The notes beneath the pieces are model-generated. The model ran no database searches and was not told the origin of the DNA. It was given only the letters and a program-made list of their open reading frames with translations. The translations under genes were made by a program, and so were the position numbers. Below, in pieces: positions 33,910-43,265 of a stretch of 64,000 bases of DNA. How positions within the stretch are numbered: the first letter of the stretch is position 1; each line of letters opens with the position of its first letter. Source of the DNA: an uncultured Eubacteriales bacterium (GTDB lineage Bacteria > Bacillota > Clostridia > Oscillospirales > Acutalibacteraceae); contig CAKTDF010000002.1 in the NCBI GenBank assembly GCA_934541115.1, positions 1-64,000 on the forward strand, read 5' to 3'.

Positions 33910-34602
33910 ATGAACATCTTTGCGATAGGTGATACGCACCTCTCGTTTGATACCGATAAACCGATGGATATTTTTAAAGGCTGGAACGACTATGTTTCAC
34001 GTCTTGAAAACAATTGGCGTTCTCTTGTTGACGCAGAAGATGTTGTTGTAATTCCCGGTGATATTTCGTGGGCAATGAGTCTTGAAAAAACAGAAAAAGA
34101 CTTTGCTTTTCTTGATTCATTACCCGGCAGAAAGCTGCTTATGAAAGGGAATCATGATTACTGGTGGAATACCAAGAAGAAGATGGACGCTTTTATCAAG
34201 GAAAAAGGGTTTCTTTCGCTTTCAATTCTTTTTAACAATGCATATCGCTTTGGAGATATAACCGTATGCGGCAGCCGTGGCTGGTTTTTTGATGCCGAGA
34301 ATGATTCGGATAAGAAGGTACTTTTGCGAGAGGCGGGGAGACTTCGTCTTTCAATTGAGGAAGGAAAAAAGCTCGGCGGTGAAATTGTTGTTTTTCTTCA
34401 CTATCCGCCGATTACGCTGTCGCAGCGATGCGAAGAAATGCTGGATGTTTTGAAAGAGAACGAAATTAAGCGGTGCTATTACGGTCATTTGCATGGCGCT
34501 TCAACCAAAAATGCATTTACCGGTGAGCTTGATGGAATCAATTTTGACCTTGTTTCAGCTGATCATCTTGGCTTTTGCCCAAAATTTATCGGAAAATTTT
34601 GA
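33910..34602 (+). CDS. Metallophosphoesterase
   Basis: A 230-residue calcineurin-like phosphoesterase with the five metal motifs in order: GDTH (Asp8, His10), PGDISWAM, GNHDYWW, HYPP and GHLHG. Two metal ions are expected at the active site. The substrate is unknown; related clostridial proteins are annotated only as hydrolases. AGGAGG precedes the ATG. The next gene (tig) has its own promoter region, so the gene is probably a single unit or tails thrC. Confidence 0.88.
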   Translation: MNIFAIGDTHLSFDTDKPMDIFKGWNDYVSRLENNWRSLVDAEDVVVIPGDISWAMSLEKTEKDFAFLDSLPGRKLLMKGNHDYWWNTKKKMDAFIKEKGFLSLSILFNNAYRFGDITVCGSRGWFFDAENDSDKKVLLREAGRLRLSIEEGKKLGGEIVVFLHYPPITLSQRCEEMLDVLKENEIKRCYYGHLHGASTKNAFTGELDGINFDLVSADHLGFCPKFIGKF

Positions 34603-34631
34603 AAAATCTATGGTAATTTTAAATAAATGCT

Positions 34632-34639
34632 GATATAAT
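34632..34639 (+). promoter_or_regulatory. Extended -10 promoter element for tig
   Basis: TGATATAAT (TG, one base, then TATAAT at 34634-34639) is an extended -10 element. No good -35 lies at normal distance. A second TATAAT-like element is at about 34657. The tig start is 85 bases downstream. Confidence 0.55.
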
Positions 34640-34723
34640 ACCATGGTTAAAATGTATAATGGGTATATATGGTTAGACACAAATCAACCGAGTTCTTTAC
34701 CCGTTTGAAGAAGGAGCAGAAAA

Positions 34724-36058
34724 ATGAGTTTAAAATCATCAAACAAAACAGACACAAATCTTTACACCCTTGAGGTTGAAATCAGCGCTGAAGATTTTGA
34801 GGCGGCTCAGGTTAAAGCTTTTGCAAAACAGAAGAACCGCATTTCTCTTCCCGGTTTCCGCAAGGGCAAAGTAACAAGAAAGATGGCTGAAAATTTCTAC
34901 GGCAAGGGCTTTCTTTATGAAGAAGCTCTCGATATCTGCTATCCCGACGCCGTTGAGGGCGCAATCAAGGAAGCAGAGCTTGAGGTTGTCGGAACAAAGT
35001 CTGCCGATATCAAATCAATAGGTGCAGATGGCGTTGAGCTTACTGTTGAAGTGTTTGTTAAACCCGACGTTGAAATTAAGGCTTATAAAGAGCTTAAGGC
35101 TACCAAAAAGAAAGTTGAAGCAACTGACGAGGAAGTTAAAGCTAAGCTTGACGAACTTGTTGAAAGGAATGCCAGAATTGTTTCTGTTGAAGATCGTGCC
35201 GTTAAGGACGGTGACATTGCTGTTATTGACTTTGAAGGCTTTGTTGACGGAGTTGCTTTTGACGGCGGAAAAGCCGAAGAATATGAGCTTACAATCGGTT
35301 CCGGTTCTTTCATTCCTGGATTTGAAGATCAAATTATCGGTCACAACAGCGGCGATGAATTTGATGTAAATGTCACATTCCCCGAGGAATACGCACCAGA
35401 ACTTGCCGGTAAGGCTGCCGTTTTCAAAATCAAGCTTCATGAAATCAAAGAGAAGCAGCTTCCTGAAATTGATGACGAATTTGCACAGGATGCAGCCGAC
35501 TGCGATACCGTTGATGATCTTAAAAAGAGCATAGTTGATGAAATCAAAAAACAGAAAGAAGACAGCAACGAACGTGAGATCAGAACTCAGCTTTTTGAAA
35601 AGCTTGCTGATAATGTTGTTGCCGAGATTCCCGAAGTTATGGTTGAGACAGAGATTGATAATCAGATTAAGGACATCGATTACAGACTTTCCTCACAGGG
35701 AATCGGTTTTGAAAACTACCTCAAGTATATGGGTATGACGGTTGAGCAATACAGAGAGCAGGCTAAGCCTGATGCAGAAAAGCAAGTCAAGATTCGTCTT
35801 GCTCTTGAAAAGATCGTTGCCCTTGAAGGCATTGAAGTATCTGATGAAGAAGTTGAAAAAGAATATGAAAAATTCGCTTCTCAGTATCAGATGGAGCTTG
35901 AGCAGATTAAAAAGATTATTTTTGCCGATGGCCTCAAGAAAGATATGGCAATTGACAAGGCAATTGATTTTGTTCGTGAAAATGCAAAAGTCACAACTGC
36001 AAGAAAGCCTAAGGCAGCAAAGGAAAAAACAGAAGAAACGGCTGAAAGCGTCGAATAA
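34724..36058 (+). CDS. tig: Trigger factor
   Basis: A 444-residue ribosome-associated chaperone and peptidyl-prolyl isomerase. The N-terminal ribosome-binding domain contains the GFRKGK signature (about 46-51); the FKBP-type PPIase domain spans about 150-245, with the C-terminal arm region beyond, ending in a Lys/Glu-rich tail. It shields nascent chains as they leave the exit tunnel. GAAGGAG precedes the ATG. Order tig-clpP-clpX is standard, linking folding to proteolysis. Confidence 0.96.
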   Translation: MSLKSSNKTDTNLYTLEVEISAEDFEAAQVKAFAKQKNRISLPGFRKGKVTRKMAENFYGKGFLYEEALDICYPDAVEGAIKEAELEVVGTKSADIKSIGADGVELTVEVFVKPDVEIKAYKELKATKKKVEATDEEVKAKLDELVERNARIVSVEDRAVKDGDIAVIDFEGFVDGVAFDGGKAEEYELTIGSGSFIPGFEDQIIGHNSGDEFDVNVTFPEEYAPELAGKAAVFKIKLHEIKEKQLPEIDDEFAQDAADCDTVDDLKKSIVDEIKKQKEDSNEREIRTQLFEKLADNVVAEIPEVMVETEIDNQIKDIDYRLSSQGIGFENYLKYMGMTVEQYREQAKPDAEKQVKIRLALEKIVALEGIEVSDEEVEKEYEKFASQYQMELEQIKKIIFADGLKKDMAIDKAIDFVRENAKVTTARKPKAAKEKTEETAESVE

Positions 36059-36107
36059 TTCACGACTTTGTTTAAGCCTTTGAATTGATTCCAACAATAA
36101 TTCAAAA

Positions 36108-36140
36108 CACCGGTGTTGTGTTTGGCTCACAGCACCGGTG
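36108..36140 (+). other. Hairpin between tig and clpP
   Basis: CACCGGTGTTGTG at 36108-36120 pairs with CACAGCACCGGTG at 36128-36140 (one G-U). No T-tract follows. A TATAAT at 36151-36156 comes 10 bases later, which may be a clpP promoter -10. Attenuation or an mRNA processing point between tig and clpP is possible. Confidence 0.55.
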
Positions 36141-36177
36141 CATAACACTGTATAATATAATCTAAGGAGGCATATTT

Positions 36178-36759
36178 ATGGCACTTGTACCGTATGTCAT
36201 TGAACAAACAAATCGCGGTGAGCGTCAGTACGATATTTTTTCAAGACTTCTCAATGATCGTATTATTGTTCTCTCCGATGAAGTCAACGATACAACAGCA
36301 AGTCTTGTTGTTGCTCAGCTCCTTTTCCTTGAAAGCCAGGATTCGGAAAAGGATATCAGTTTTTATATCAACAGCCCGGGCGGCTCGGTAACAGCCGGTT
36401 TTGCAATCTATGATACTATGCAGTATATCAAATGCGATGTTTCAACGATTTGCATGGGCTTGGCAGCCAGCATGGGAGCTTTTCTGCTCTCCTCCGGCGC
36501 TAAGGGAAAACGCTTTGCTTTGCCGAACAGTGAGATCATGATTCATCAGCCCTCCGGCGGAGCAAAAGGTCAAGCAACCGAAATTAAAATTGTTGCCGAA
36601 CAGATTTTAAAGACTAAGGAAAGGCTTAATAAAATTCTTGCCGAGAACACAGGTAAGCCGATTGATGTTATTGCCCGGGATACTGACCGCGATAATTTCA
36701 TGACTGCCGAGGAGGCTCTTGAATACGGTCTTGTTGACAAAATTCTTTACAAGAGATAA
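36178..36759 (+). CDS. clpP: ATP-dependent Clp protease proteolytic subunit
   Basis: A 193-residue serine peptidase that forms the tetradecameric Clp barrel. The triad falls exactly at the canonical numbers: Ser98 (GLAASMGAF), His123 (IMIHQP) and Asp172 (DRDNF). AAA+ partners such as ClpX feed unfolded substrates. AAGGAGG lies before the ATG. clpX starts 20 bases downstream. Confidence 0.98.
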   Translation: MALVPYVIEQTNRGERQYDIFSRLLNDRIIVLSDEVNDTTASLVVAQLLFLESQDSEKDISFYINSPGGSVTAGFAIYDTMQYIKCDVSTICMGLAASMGAFLLSSGAKGKRFALPNSEIMIHQPSGGAKGQATEIKIVAEQILKTKERLNKILAENTGKPIDVIARDTDRDNFMTAEEALEYGLVDKILYKR

Positions 36760-36779
36760 TTTATTAAGAGGTATTGCTA

Positions 36780-38081
36780 ATGGCAAGAGATGACGAAAAC
36801 AAAGATAAGCCGGTTCGCTGTTCTTTCTGCGGAAAGATACAGAGCGATGTCGGAACGCTGATTGCGGGTCCGGGGGTTTACATTTGTGATGAATGCGTTG
36901 ATATCTGTCGCTCGATCATTGACGAAGAGCCGCGTTCAAAAAAGAAAAAGGGCGATGAGACCGACTTTGACTCGTTGCCAAAGCCACACGAGATAAAAGC
37001 AAGGCTTGATGAATATGTCATAGGTCAAGATGAGGCAAAGCGGACGTTGAGCGTTGCCGTTTATAATCACTATAAACGTATATATTCGAAAAACAAGTCT
37101 GACGTTGAGGTTTCAAAGAGCAATATTTTGATGCTCGGACCGACCGGCGTCGGAAAAACAATGCTTGCTCAGACGCTTGCAAAAATACTTGATGTTCCAT
37201 TTGCAATTGCAGATGCAACAACGCTCACCGAAGCGGGCTATGTCGGTGAAGACGTTGAAAATATCCTTTTGCGCCTTATTCAGGCGGCGGATTATGATAT
37301 TGAAAAGGCCGAACGCGGAATAATCTATGTTGATGAGATTGATAAAATTTCCCGCAAGTCCGAGAGTACGTCCATCACACGTGATGTCAGCGGCGAGGGA
37401 GTTCAGCAGGCGCTTTTAAAAATTCTTGAAGGCACCGTGTCAAACGTTCCGCCTCAGGGAGGCAGGAAGCACCCGCAGCAGGAATTTATTCAGATTGACA
37501 CAACGAACATTCTTTTCATTTGTGCCGGAGCTTTTGATGGCATTGAAAAGGTTGTTGAAAAAAGGATGGGCAACTCCGGTCTCGGTTTCGGCGCAAAGAT
37601 TCGCAGCAAGGAAGAGGTTCAGGCGAGCAAGCTGATGCTTCAGGTGGTTCATCATGACCTTGTCAAGTATGGGCTGATTCCTGAACTTGTCGGTCGTTTG
37701 CCGGTAATTACAGCGCTCAGCTCACTTGATAAAAAAGCACTCGTCAGAATTGTTACCGAACCAAAGAATGCACTTGTAAAGCAATATAAATATATGTTTT
37801 CGATGGACGGTGTAGAGCTTGAATTTACTGACGATGCACTTGAAGCAATTGCCGAAAAAACGCTTGAAACCAATACCGGCGCAAGAGGATTGCGTTCAGA
37901 ATTTGAAAAAGTTCTGATGAAGTATATGTTTGACGTTCCGTCAGACCCTACAGTCTCAAAAATAACGGTTACTCGTGAGGCTGTTGAGGGAAAGGGCGAA
38001 CCCGTTTTTGAACACAACGGACACGCTCAAACAACCGAAAATAATCGCTCAAACAGCTTTATTGCAAAAAATATGGATTGA
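36780..38081 (+). CDS. clpX: ATP-dependent Clp protease ATP-binding subunit ClpX
   Basis: A 433-residue AAA+ unfoldase. The N-terminal zinc domain has CSFCGK and CDECVD; Walker A is GPTGVGKT, Walker [11 protein letters not shown], and a pore-loop GYVGED is present. It recognises, unfolds and feeds substrates to ClpP. ATG at 36780 follows AAGAGG by 8 bases. The last ~20 residues ([14 protein letters not shown]) are polar and probably disordered. No terminator is evident; secG has its own promoter directly after the stop. Confidence 0.97.
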   Translation: MARDDENKDKPVRCSFCGKIQSDVGTLIAGPGVYICDECVDICRSIIDEEPRSKKKKGDETDFDSLPKPHEIKARLDEYVIGQDEAKRTLSVAVYNHYKRIYSKNKSDVEVSKSNILMLGPTGVGKTMLAQTLAKILDVPFAIADATTLTEAGYVGEDVENILLRLIQAADYDIEKAERGIIYVDEIDKISRKSESTSITRDVSGEGVQQALLKILEGTVSNVPPQGGRKHPQQEFIQIDTTNILFICAGAFDGIEKVVEKRMGNSGLGFGAKIRSKEEVQASKLMLQVVHHDLVKYGLIPELVGRLPVITALSSLDKKALVRIVTEPKNALVKQYKYMFSMDGVELEFTDDALEAIAEKTLETNTGARGLRSEFEKVLMKYMFDVPSDPTVSKITVTREAVEGKGEPVFEHNGHAQTTENNRSNSFIAKNMD

Positions 38082-38084
38082 GTA

Positions 38085-38114
38085 TTGACATTTTCTGAAA
38101 GATTGTGTTAAAAT
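38085..38114 (+). promoter_or_regulatory. Sigma-A promoter for secG
   Basis: TTGACA at 38085-38090 and TAAAAT at 38109-38114, spacer 18, starting 4 bases after the clpX stop. Confidence 0.8.
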
Positions 38115-38144
38115 ACTCTGGTAAAAAATTGTGGAGGTTGAATC

Positions 38145-38396
38145 ATGACTGCTCTTCAGTATGTTTTGTCAATAGTTGTTATTCTTGTTGCTTTGGTTAT
38201 TATTGTTCTTGTTCTTCTTCAGGAAAGCAAGCAGGAGGGTCTCTCCGGTGCAATCGCCGGTGCCGCCGACAGCTTTTTCGGTAAGAATAAGGGCAGAACC
38301 ATGGAAGCTAAACTTGCAAAGTATACAAAGATTTTCGGAACACTTTTCTTTGTTCTTGCTCTTGTTTCTTCTTTGCTTGTTCTCTTCAAAAAATAA
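38145..38396 (+). CDS. secG: Preprotein translocase subunit SecG
   Basis: An 83-residue membrane protein with two hydrophobic helices (about 4-25 and 58-80) flanking the conserved cytoplasmic loop LLQESKQEGLSGAI. SecG joins SecY and SecE in the translocation channel and aids SecA cycling. GGAGG precedes the ATG. It stands alone between a promoter and a strong terminator; rnr and smpB, which often follow secG, are not present. Confidence 0.95.
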   Translation: MTALQYVLSIVVILVALVIIVLVLLQESKQEGLSGAIAGAADSFFGKNKGRTMEAKLAKYTKIFGTLFFVLALVSSLLVLFKK

Positions 38397-38421
38397 TAGC
38401 TGTCAGTTCGAAGTAATAATT

Positions 38422-38451
38422 ACTCCTTTCGGTTTCCGAAAGGAGTTTTTT
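38422..38451 (+). terminator. Rho-independent terminator after secG
   Basis: ACTCCTTTCGG at 38422-38432 pairs perfectly with CCGAAAGGAGT at 38436-38446 over a TTT loop, followed by a T run. Confidence 0.93.
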
Positions 38452-38452
38452 C

Positions 38453-38481
38453 TTGATTTTTTTAGTTTGTGTGTGTATAAT
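38453..38481 (+). promoter_or_regulatory. Sigma-A promoter for the long 38.5-55.6 kb gene run
   Basis: TTGATT at 38453-38458 and TATAAT at 38476-38481 with a 17-base spacer, 39 bases before the first peptidase gene. It is the only clear promoter seen before this run. Confidence 0.7.
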
Positions 38482-38520
38482 AAAATGATATTATTTTTTG
38501 AATTTCAGAGGTGACTGGAT

Positions 38521-39546
38521 ATGGATGTTAAGGAACTTTGCTTTTCCCTTTCAAAAGCAGACGGAACACCTGGTGATGAATTTGAAGCACGCCGCGTTGC
38601 GGAAAGCTGCCTTTCAAAATATATGACGGTTAAAACCGATAAAATCGGTTCACTTGTAGGAACTGTCGGTAACGGCGATTTTAAAATTCTTCTTGATGCA
38701 CATATTGATCGCATAGGTCTCATTGTCAGAGGTATTGATGAAAAGGGCTTTCTGTCTGTCTCCGCGGCGGGTGGTGTCGATGCGCGCGTGCTTGTTGGCG
38801 CAAAAGTTACTGTTCATGGGAAAAAGCCGCTCATAGGAGTAATCTGTTCAACGCCGCCGCACCTCATGACTAAGGAAGACAAAGAAAAAGGCGTTGAAAT
38901 CAAAAACCTTGCCGTTGATATCGGCATGTCAATGGAAGAGGCTAAAAAGCTCGTCTGTGTCGGAGATAGAATCACTGTTGAATCGGAGCAGCTTTCACTT
39001 CTCGGTAACAGAATAGCGAGCCCGGCTCTTGATGACAGATGCGGAGCTGCTGCTTTGATTCTTGCTGTTGAAGCCGTTCATGACAAGTTAAAAAACTGCA
39101 AAATTATGCTTCAGCTTTCCTCTCAGGAAGAAGTCGGTGGAGCCGGAGCAAGAACTGCTGCCTACACTGCGGAGAGTGATGTGGCAATTGTTGTTGATGT
39201 CGGTTTCGGACTCGATCCGCATTGTGATAAAACTGAGGTAAACGAGCTTTCAAAGGGTCCGTCAATTGGCATCTCGCCGACACTTGACAGAGATTTAATG
39301 CATGAGCTTGTTAAAATCGCGAATGATAATCACATACCGTATCAGCATGATGTTATGAGCGGACGGACAGGAACAAATGCAGATGTAATTAATATTTCAC
39401 GCGGCGGTGTAAAGACCGCACTGCTTTCGATACCGGAAAGAAACATGCATACGCAGGTTGAGGTTGTTGACCTTGCTGACGTTGAAAATACAGCAAAGCT
39501 GATTATAGGGTACATTCTCAAAAAGGAGGCTGAACTCGATGCTTGA
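38521..39546 (+). CDS. M42-family metallopeptidase (first copy)
   Basis: A 341-residue aminopeptidase of the M42 (glutamyl aminopeptidase/CelM-like) family. Metal-ligand segments: DAHIDRIG, ALDDRCGAA, SSQEEVGGAGA and VDVGFG; a late MHTQVEVV supplies the last histidine. Members form large tetrahedral dodecamers and trim peptides released by proteases. It overlaps a second M42 gene by 8 bases. The two copies share the fold but differ clearly in sequence (for example DAHIDRIG versus TAHMDEVG), so the duplication is old. Confidence 0.92.
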   Translation: MDVKELCFSLSKADGTPGDEFEARRVAESCLSKYMTVKTDKIGSLVGTVGNGDFKILLDAHIDRIGLIVRGIDEKGFLSVSAAGGVDARVLVGAKVTVHGKKPLIGVICSTPPHLMTKEDKEKGVEIKNLAVDIGMSMEEAKKLVCVGDRITVESEQLSLLGNRIASPALDDRCGAAALILAVEAVHDKLKNCKIMLQLSSQEEVGGAGARTAAYTAESDVAIVVDVGFGLDPHCDKTEVNELSKGPSIGISPTLDRDLMHELVKIANDNHIPYQHDVMSGRTGTNADVINISRGGVKTALLSIPERNMHTQVEVVDLADVENTAKLIIGYILKKEAELDA

Positions 39547-40558
39547 AACATTGAAAGCTCTTTGTGAGCTTAACGGAACTTCAGGACGTGAAGAAAAGGT
39601 ACGAGAGTTTATTCTTGGCAAAATCAAAGGAAAATGCGAGTATAAAATCGACCCTCTTGGCAATATAATTGCTTTTAAAAAAGGCAAAAAAACTACTTCA
39701 AACAAAGTTATGCTCACGGCGCACATGGACGAGGTTGGTTTTATAATAACCTATATTACCGACGATGGCTTTTTGCGTTTTGATGCAGTCGGAGGAATTG
39801 ATGAAAAAGTTATTGCCGGCAGAGCGGTGACAGTCGGCGAAAAAGGAATTCCCGGCGTTATCGGTCTTAAACCGATTCATCTCACCGATAAAGCCGACGA
39901 TGGGAAGGTTCCGACCATTTCAAAGCTGTATATAGATATTGGCGCTTCAAGTAAAAAAGAGGCTGAACAATATGTATCTGTCGGAGACAGTGCATACTTT
40001 ATCTCGGCGTTTGAAAAATTTGGAGATAACAAAATTAAATCTAAGGCGATTGACGATAGATTTGGCTGCGCCGTTATGCTCGATATGATTTGCGGAGAAA
40101 CAGAATATGACGCTTATTTTGTTTTTCTTGTTCAAGAAGAAGTCGGGCTTCGCGGTTCGATTGCAGCGGCATACTCTGTGGATCCGGATTACGCGATCGT
40201 TCTTGAAGCCACCACGGCTGCCGATGTTGCAGGTGTAAAAGACAGCGATGCCGTTTGCATTCTTTCAAAAGGTGCAGTCATCTCATTTATGGATAGGTCA
40301 ACAGTATATGACCGCAAGCTGTTTAAACGCGCTTTTGAGCTTGCCGAAGAAAACGGTGTTGCCTGTCAGGTCAAAACGGCTGTTGCCGGCGGAAATGACG
40401 CCGGCTCGATCCATAAAAGCAGAGGCGGCGTTTATACAATTACTGTTTCGCTGCCGTGCAGATATATTCATTCGGCAACAAGTGTTGCTGATGAGCGCGA
40501 TATGGATTCATGCAGAAAACTTGCAGAGCTGCTCCTTTCGGATTTTGCCAATGCTTAA
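39539..40558 (+). CDS. M42-family metallopeptidase (second copy)
   Basis: A 339-residue M42 aminopeptidase with TAHMDEVGFI, AIDDRFGCA, VQEEVGLRG and the C-terminal HKSRGGVYTITVSLPCRYIHS typical of the family. Compared with the first copy it has the commoner HMDEVG form and a different metal loop, which suggests different peptide specificity or mixed complexes. Start at 39539 overlaps the previous stop by 8 bases, and GGAGG lies within the end of the first copy. The next gene overlaps its 3' end by 8 bases. Confidence 0.92.
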   Translation: MLETLKALCELNGTSGREEKVREFILGKIKGKCEYKIDPLGNIIAFKKGKKTTSNKVMLTAHMDEVGFIITYITDDGFLRFDAVGGIDEKVIAGRAVTVGEKGIPGVIGLKPIHLTDKADDGKVPTISKLYIDIGASSKKEAEQYVSVGDSAYFISAFEKFGDNKIKSKAIDDRFGCAVMLDMICGETEYDAYFVFLVQEEVGLRGSIAAAYSVDPDYAIVLEATTAADVAGVKDSDAVCILSKGAVISFMDRSTVYDRKLFKRAFELAEENGVACQVKTAVAGGNDAGSIHKSRGGVYTITVSLPCRYIHSATSVADERDMDSCRKLAELLLSDFANA

Positions 40559-41315
40559 GCTGTGTAATAACGAGGATATTGAACCGCTTAAAAATTTTTT
40601 AGATGTGTCTGATCCGCTTGCGGCATATATACTTTGCAGAATAGAATGTTACGGCTTTGAAAAAAGCTTTTGTGAAACTTGGCTTTGCCTCGGAGAAAGA
40701 GGTATAACTGCCGCGCTCTCTGTATTTTGCGGAAATGCGGTAATTTATAATGCAGGAACCGCAGACTTTGAGGAACTCGGGCTTTTTCTTCGCTCCGGTT
40801 GTTTTAACACGTTGCTGACTGATCTGCTTGCGGCAGAAAAGTTGGGTTTCACCGATTATGAAAAAAAGCAAGCTTTGCTTTATGGTACAGAGCCTCACGA
40901 GGCGGTATGTGGAACCGCGTCAGAATATAAGCAAACATACTCACTCCTTTGCGAGTGCTTTCCGCATGAATACAGTAATGTCAAGGAGCAATACCTTGAA
41001 TGGCTTTCAGACCTGACTTTCAGAAAAAGGCGTGGTTTTGCACGTGTGAAGTCTGTTTTTGAGGGAGGAGAGCTTTGTGCAAATGTGCTCACCGTTGCCG
41101 AAACCTCAAAAAACGCTGTAATAGGCGGTGTTTGCTGCGCAAAAGAAAAACGCGGACGCGGGTTTGCCGGTGCTGCGGTTCTTTCGGCTGTTTCTGAGCT
41201 CAAAAGTGAAAATAAAGATGTTTTTGTTTTGGCAAAAGACGATGTTGCCAATGGGTTTTATAAAAAGCTTGGGTTTGAATTTTATAAAAATGTTGCGTAC
41301 ATAGAAAGGCGATAA
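40551..41315 (+). CDS. GNAT-family acetyltransferase with extra N-terminal domain
   Basis: A 254-residue protein. Only the last ~100 residues show the GNAT fold: LTVAETSKNAVIGGVCC as strands 4-5, the acetyl-CoA loop KRGRGFAG and NGFYKKLGFEFYKNVAYI near the end. The first ~150 residues have no motif I recognise and may form a degenerate acetyltransferase half or a substrate domain. The frame stays open far upstream inside the M42 gene, but the ATG at 40551 fits the operon pattern of short overlaps. Substrate unknown. Confidence 0.75.
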   Translation: MLKLCNNEDIEPLKNFLDVSDPLAAYILCRIECYGFEKSFCETWLCLGERGITAALSVFCGNAVIYNAGTADFEELGLFLRSGCFNTLLTDLLAAEKLGFTDYEKKQALLYGTEPHEAVCGTASEYKQTYSLLCECFPHEYSNVKEQYLEWLSDLTFRKRRGFARVKSVFEGGELCANVLTVAETSKNAVIGGVCCAKEKRGRGFAGAAVLSAVSELKSENKDVFVLAKDDVANGFYKKLGFEFYKNVAYIERR

Positions 41316-41317
41316 CA

Positions 41318-42571
41318 ATGTTTGAATTTGACGAAAAAATTGTTGAGCTATCAAAAAAAGCACTTAAAAATACAAGAGCTGAATTTGATGTAATTGACGA
41401 TATCACAGAATTTAACCAGCAAAAAATTCTTGCTGCTTTCATAAACAACAATGTCAGTGAGTCTATGTTCTCCGGTACGACAGGCTATGGCTATTCCGAC
41501 CGCGGAAGAGAGGCACTTGACCGTGTTTTCGCTGAAGCAGTCGGTGCTGAAGATTCGATTGTCAGATACAACTTTACCTGCGGAACTCATACATTGAGTG
41601 TTGCGCTTTTCGGTGTTTTACGTCCGGGTGACACAATGCTTTGCGTCAGTGGTATTCCTTATGATACAATTCAGCCGGTCATCGGCATAGGAAAAAAGAA
41701 AATTTCAGGTTCGCTTGAAGATTTCGGAATAAAATATAAACAGGTCGATCTTAGGGAAGACGGAACTCTTGATTATGATGCTATTGAAAGCGCTGTTGAT
41801 AACAGCATTTCAATGGTCTATATTCAGCGTTCAAGGGGATATAATCTTCGTCCTTCCCTTTCGGTTGATGAAATAGAAAAGGTTGTTCAAATAACAAAGC
41901 AGAAAAGCAACGCTGTTGTTATGGTTGACAATTGCTACGGTGAATGGACAGAAAAAAAAGAACCGACTCAGGTTGGTGCAGACCTCATTGCGGGCTCAAT
42001 GATTAAAAATCCCGGAGCCGGAATCGCAAGAACCGGCGGATATATTGCAGGACGTCACGATCTTGTTGAAAAGTGTGCAGACAGGCTGATTTCACCCGGA
42101 ATAGGTCGCGAGGTCGGAGCAACCCTCGGAATGAACAGAGAGCTTTTTCTTGGCGTATACAGTGCGCCACACGTTGTCGGAGAAGCATTGAAGAGCGCTG
42201 CGTTTGCCTCGTCTCTTTATAGTCTTCTCGGTTTTGAAACGACTCCTGCGGTTGGAGAATCCCGTCATGATATTATCCAGGCAATTAAGCTAAAAAACGA
42301 AAAGAACCTTATTTCTTTCTGCCGTGGTATTCAGAAGTGCTCACCTGTAGACGCTTTTGCGACTCCCGAGCCATGGGACATGCCGGGATATGACAGCAAG
42401 GTCATTATGGCGGCGGGAGCTTTTACGCTTGGCTCTTCTATAGAGCTTTCCGCCGATGCTCCGCTGAGAGAACCGTTTGCCGTTTGGATGCAGGGCGGAC
42501 TTAATTTTCACAGCGCAAAGCTTGCTATAATGAGCAGCGCTAATGAAGTATTGAAGGGAATGGAAAAATGA
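41318..42571 (+). CDS. Methionine gamma-lyase/aluminium-resistance family PLP enzyme
   Basis: A 417-residue fold-type I PLP protein. The start (FDEKIVELSKKALKN), the GTTGYGYSDRGREALD block and FTCGTHTLSVALFGVLRPGD match a clostridial family annotated as methionine gamma-lyase-like or aluminium resistance proteins. The PLP lysine is probably in GSMIKNPGAG. Activity is uncertain: carbon-sulfur lyase chemistry is suggested by family, not shown. Start lies 2 bases after the preceding stop; the next gene overlaps by 4 bases. Confidence 0.82.
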   Translation: MFEFDEKIVELSKKALKNTRAEFDVIDDITEFNQQKILAAFINNNVSESMFSGTTGYGYSDRGREALDRVFAEAVGAEDSIVRYNFTCGTHTLSVALFGVLRPGDTMLCVSGIPYDTIQPVIGIGKKKISGSLEDFGIKYKQVDLREDGTLDYDAIESAVDNSISMVYIQRSRGYNLRPSLSVDEIEKVVQITKQKSNAVVMVDNCYGEWTEKKEPTQVGADLIAGSMIKNPGAGIARTGGYIAGRHDLVEKCADRLISPGIGREVGATLGMNRELFLGVYSAPHVVGEALKSAAFASSLYSLLGFETTPAVGESRHDIIQAIKLKNEKNLISFCRGIQKCSPVDAFATPEPWDMPGYDSKVIMAAGAFTLGSSIELSADAPLREPFAVWMQGGLNFHSAKLAIMSSANEVLKGMEK

Positions 42572-43260
42572 GCACCTTTAAAGGCTTTGACAGAGATGCA
42601 TTGCTGATGCTTGCAGAAAACAAGTTTAATGACAGTAAGACGTATTATGACTCGATTAAAGAAACACTCAAGCAAAAGGCGATAGTTCCCATGCGACAAA
42701 TTTGCTCCGATCTTGCACCACTTTTGTTTGAAATTGACGAGCAAATGAATCTCATTCCCGTAAAGATGGTGTCAAGAATAAGACGGGATACAAGGCGCGC
42801 CAAAAATATGGATATGTACCGTGACAACATCTGGTGCATGTTCATGAGGCACAAGTATGAATGGAACTATCAGCCGTGCATGTGGTTTGAGATTGTGCCG
42901 GGTTGCTATACGATCGGTGTGGGTATGTATCATACCGATTCACGGTTTCTTGAAAAATATCGGGAAGTATTTTCAGAGAATCAAAACGAATTTGAAAAAG
43001 CGCTCAGAACCGTGCTTTCTGCCGGTGCCGATCCCAGCATTGAACGGTACGCAAAGGATAAACCGGGCACAGTTAAAAGTGAGTTTTCAGATTATTATAA
43101 TGCTAAGAATTTGTATTTTATCAAAAGCAGCTTTGACCTTGAACCGCTGTTTGACGGAACGGTACTGGATGAATTAAAAAGCACTGTTACTGCTTATGCT
43201 CCGATGTATAAATTTTTCCTCAAAGCAACAGAAAAAATGATCAGTGAGAAAGGTAGATAA
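42568..43260 (+). CDS. DUF2461-family protein
   Basis: A 230-residue protein resembling DUF2461 (TIGR02453): FKGFDRDALLMLAENKFNDSKTYYDSIKE at the N terminus, and an IRRDTRRAKNMDMYRDNIW-like central segment. Function unknown; no catalytic motif is evident and no signal peptide is present. The start overlaps the PLP enzyme stop (ATGA). Placement between a PLP enzyme and a phosphohexomutase gives no clear hint of role. Confidence 0.8.
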   Translation: MSTFKGFDRDALLMLAENKFNDSKTYYDSIKETLKQKAIVPMRQICSDLAPLLFEIDEQMNLIPVKMVSRIRRDTRRAKNMDMYRDNIWCMFMRHKYEWNYQPCMWFEIVPGCYTIGVGMYHTDSRFLEKYREVFSENQNEFEKALRTVLSAGADPSIERYAKDKPGTVKSEFSDYYNAKNLYFIKSSFDLEPLFDGTVLDELKSTVTAYAPMYKFFLKATEKMISEKGR

Positions 43261-43265
43261 TAACA

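Noticed and set aside
40248..40550. Upstream extension of the GNAT gene into the second M42 gene
   Set aside because: The extra 101 codons overlap a well-supported peptidase in another frame and have no similarity; ATG at 40551 fits the operon pattern.
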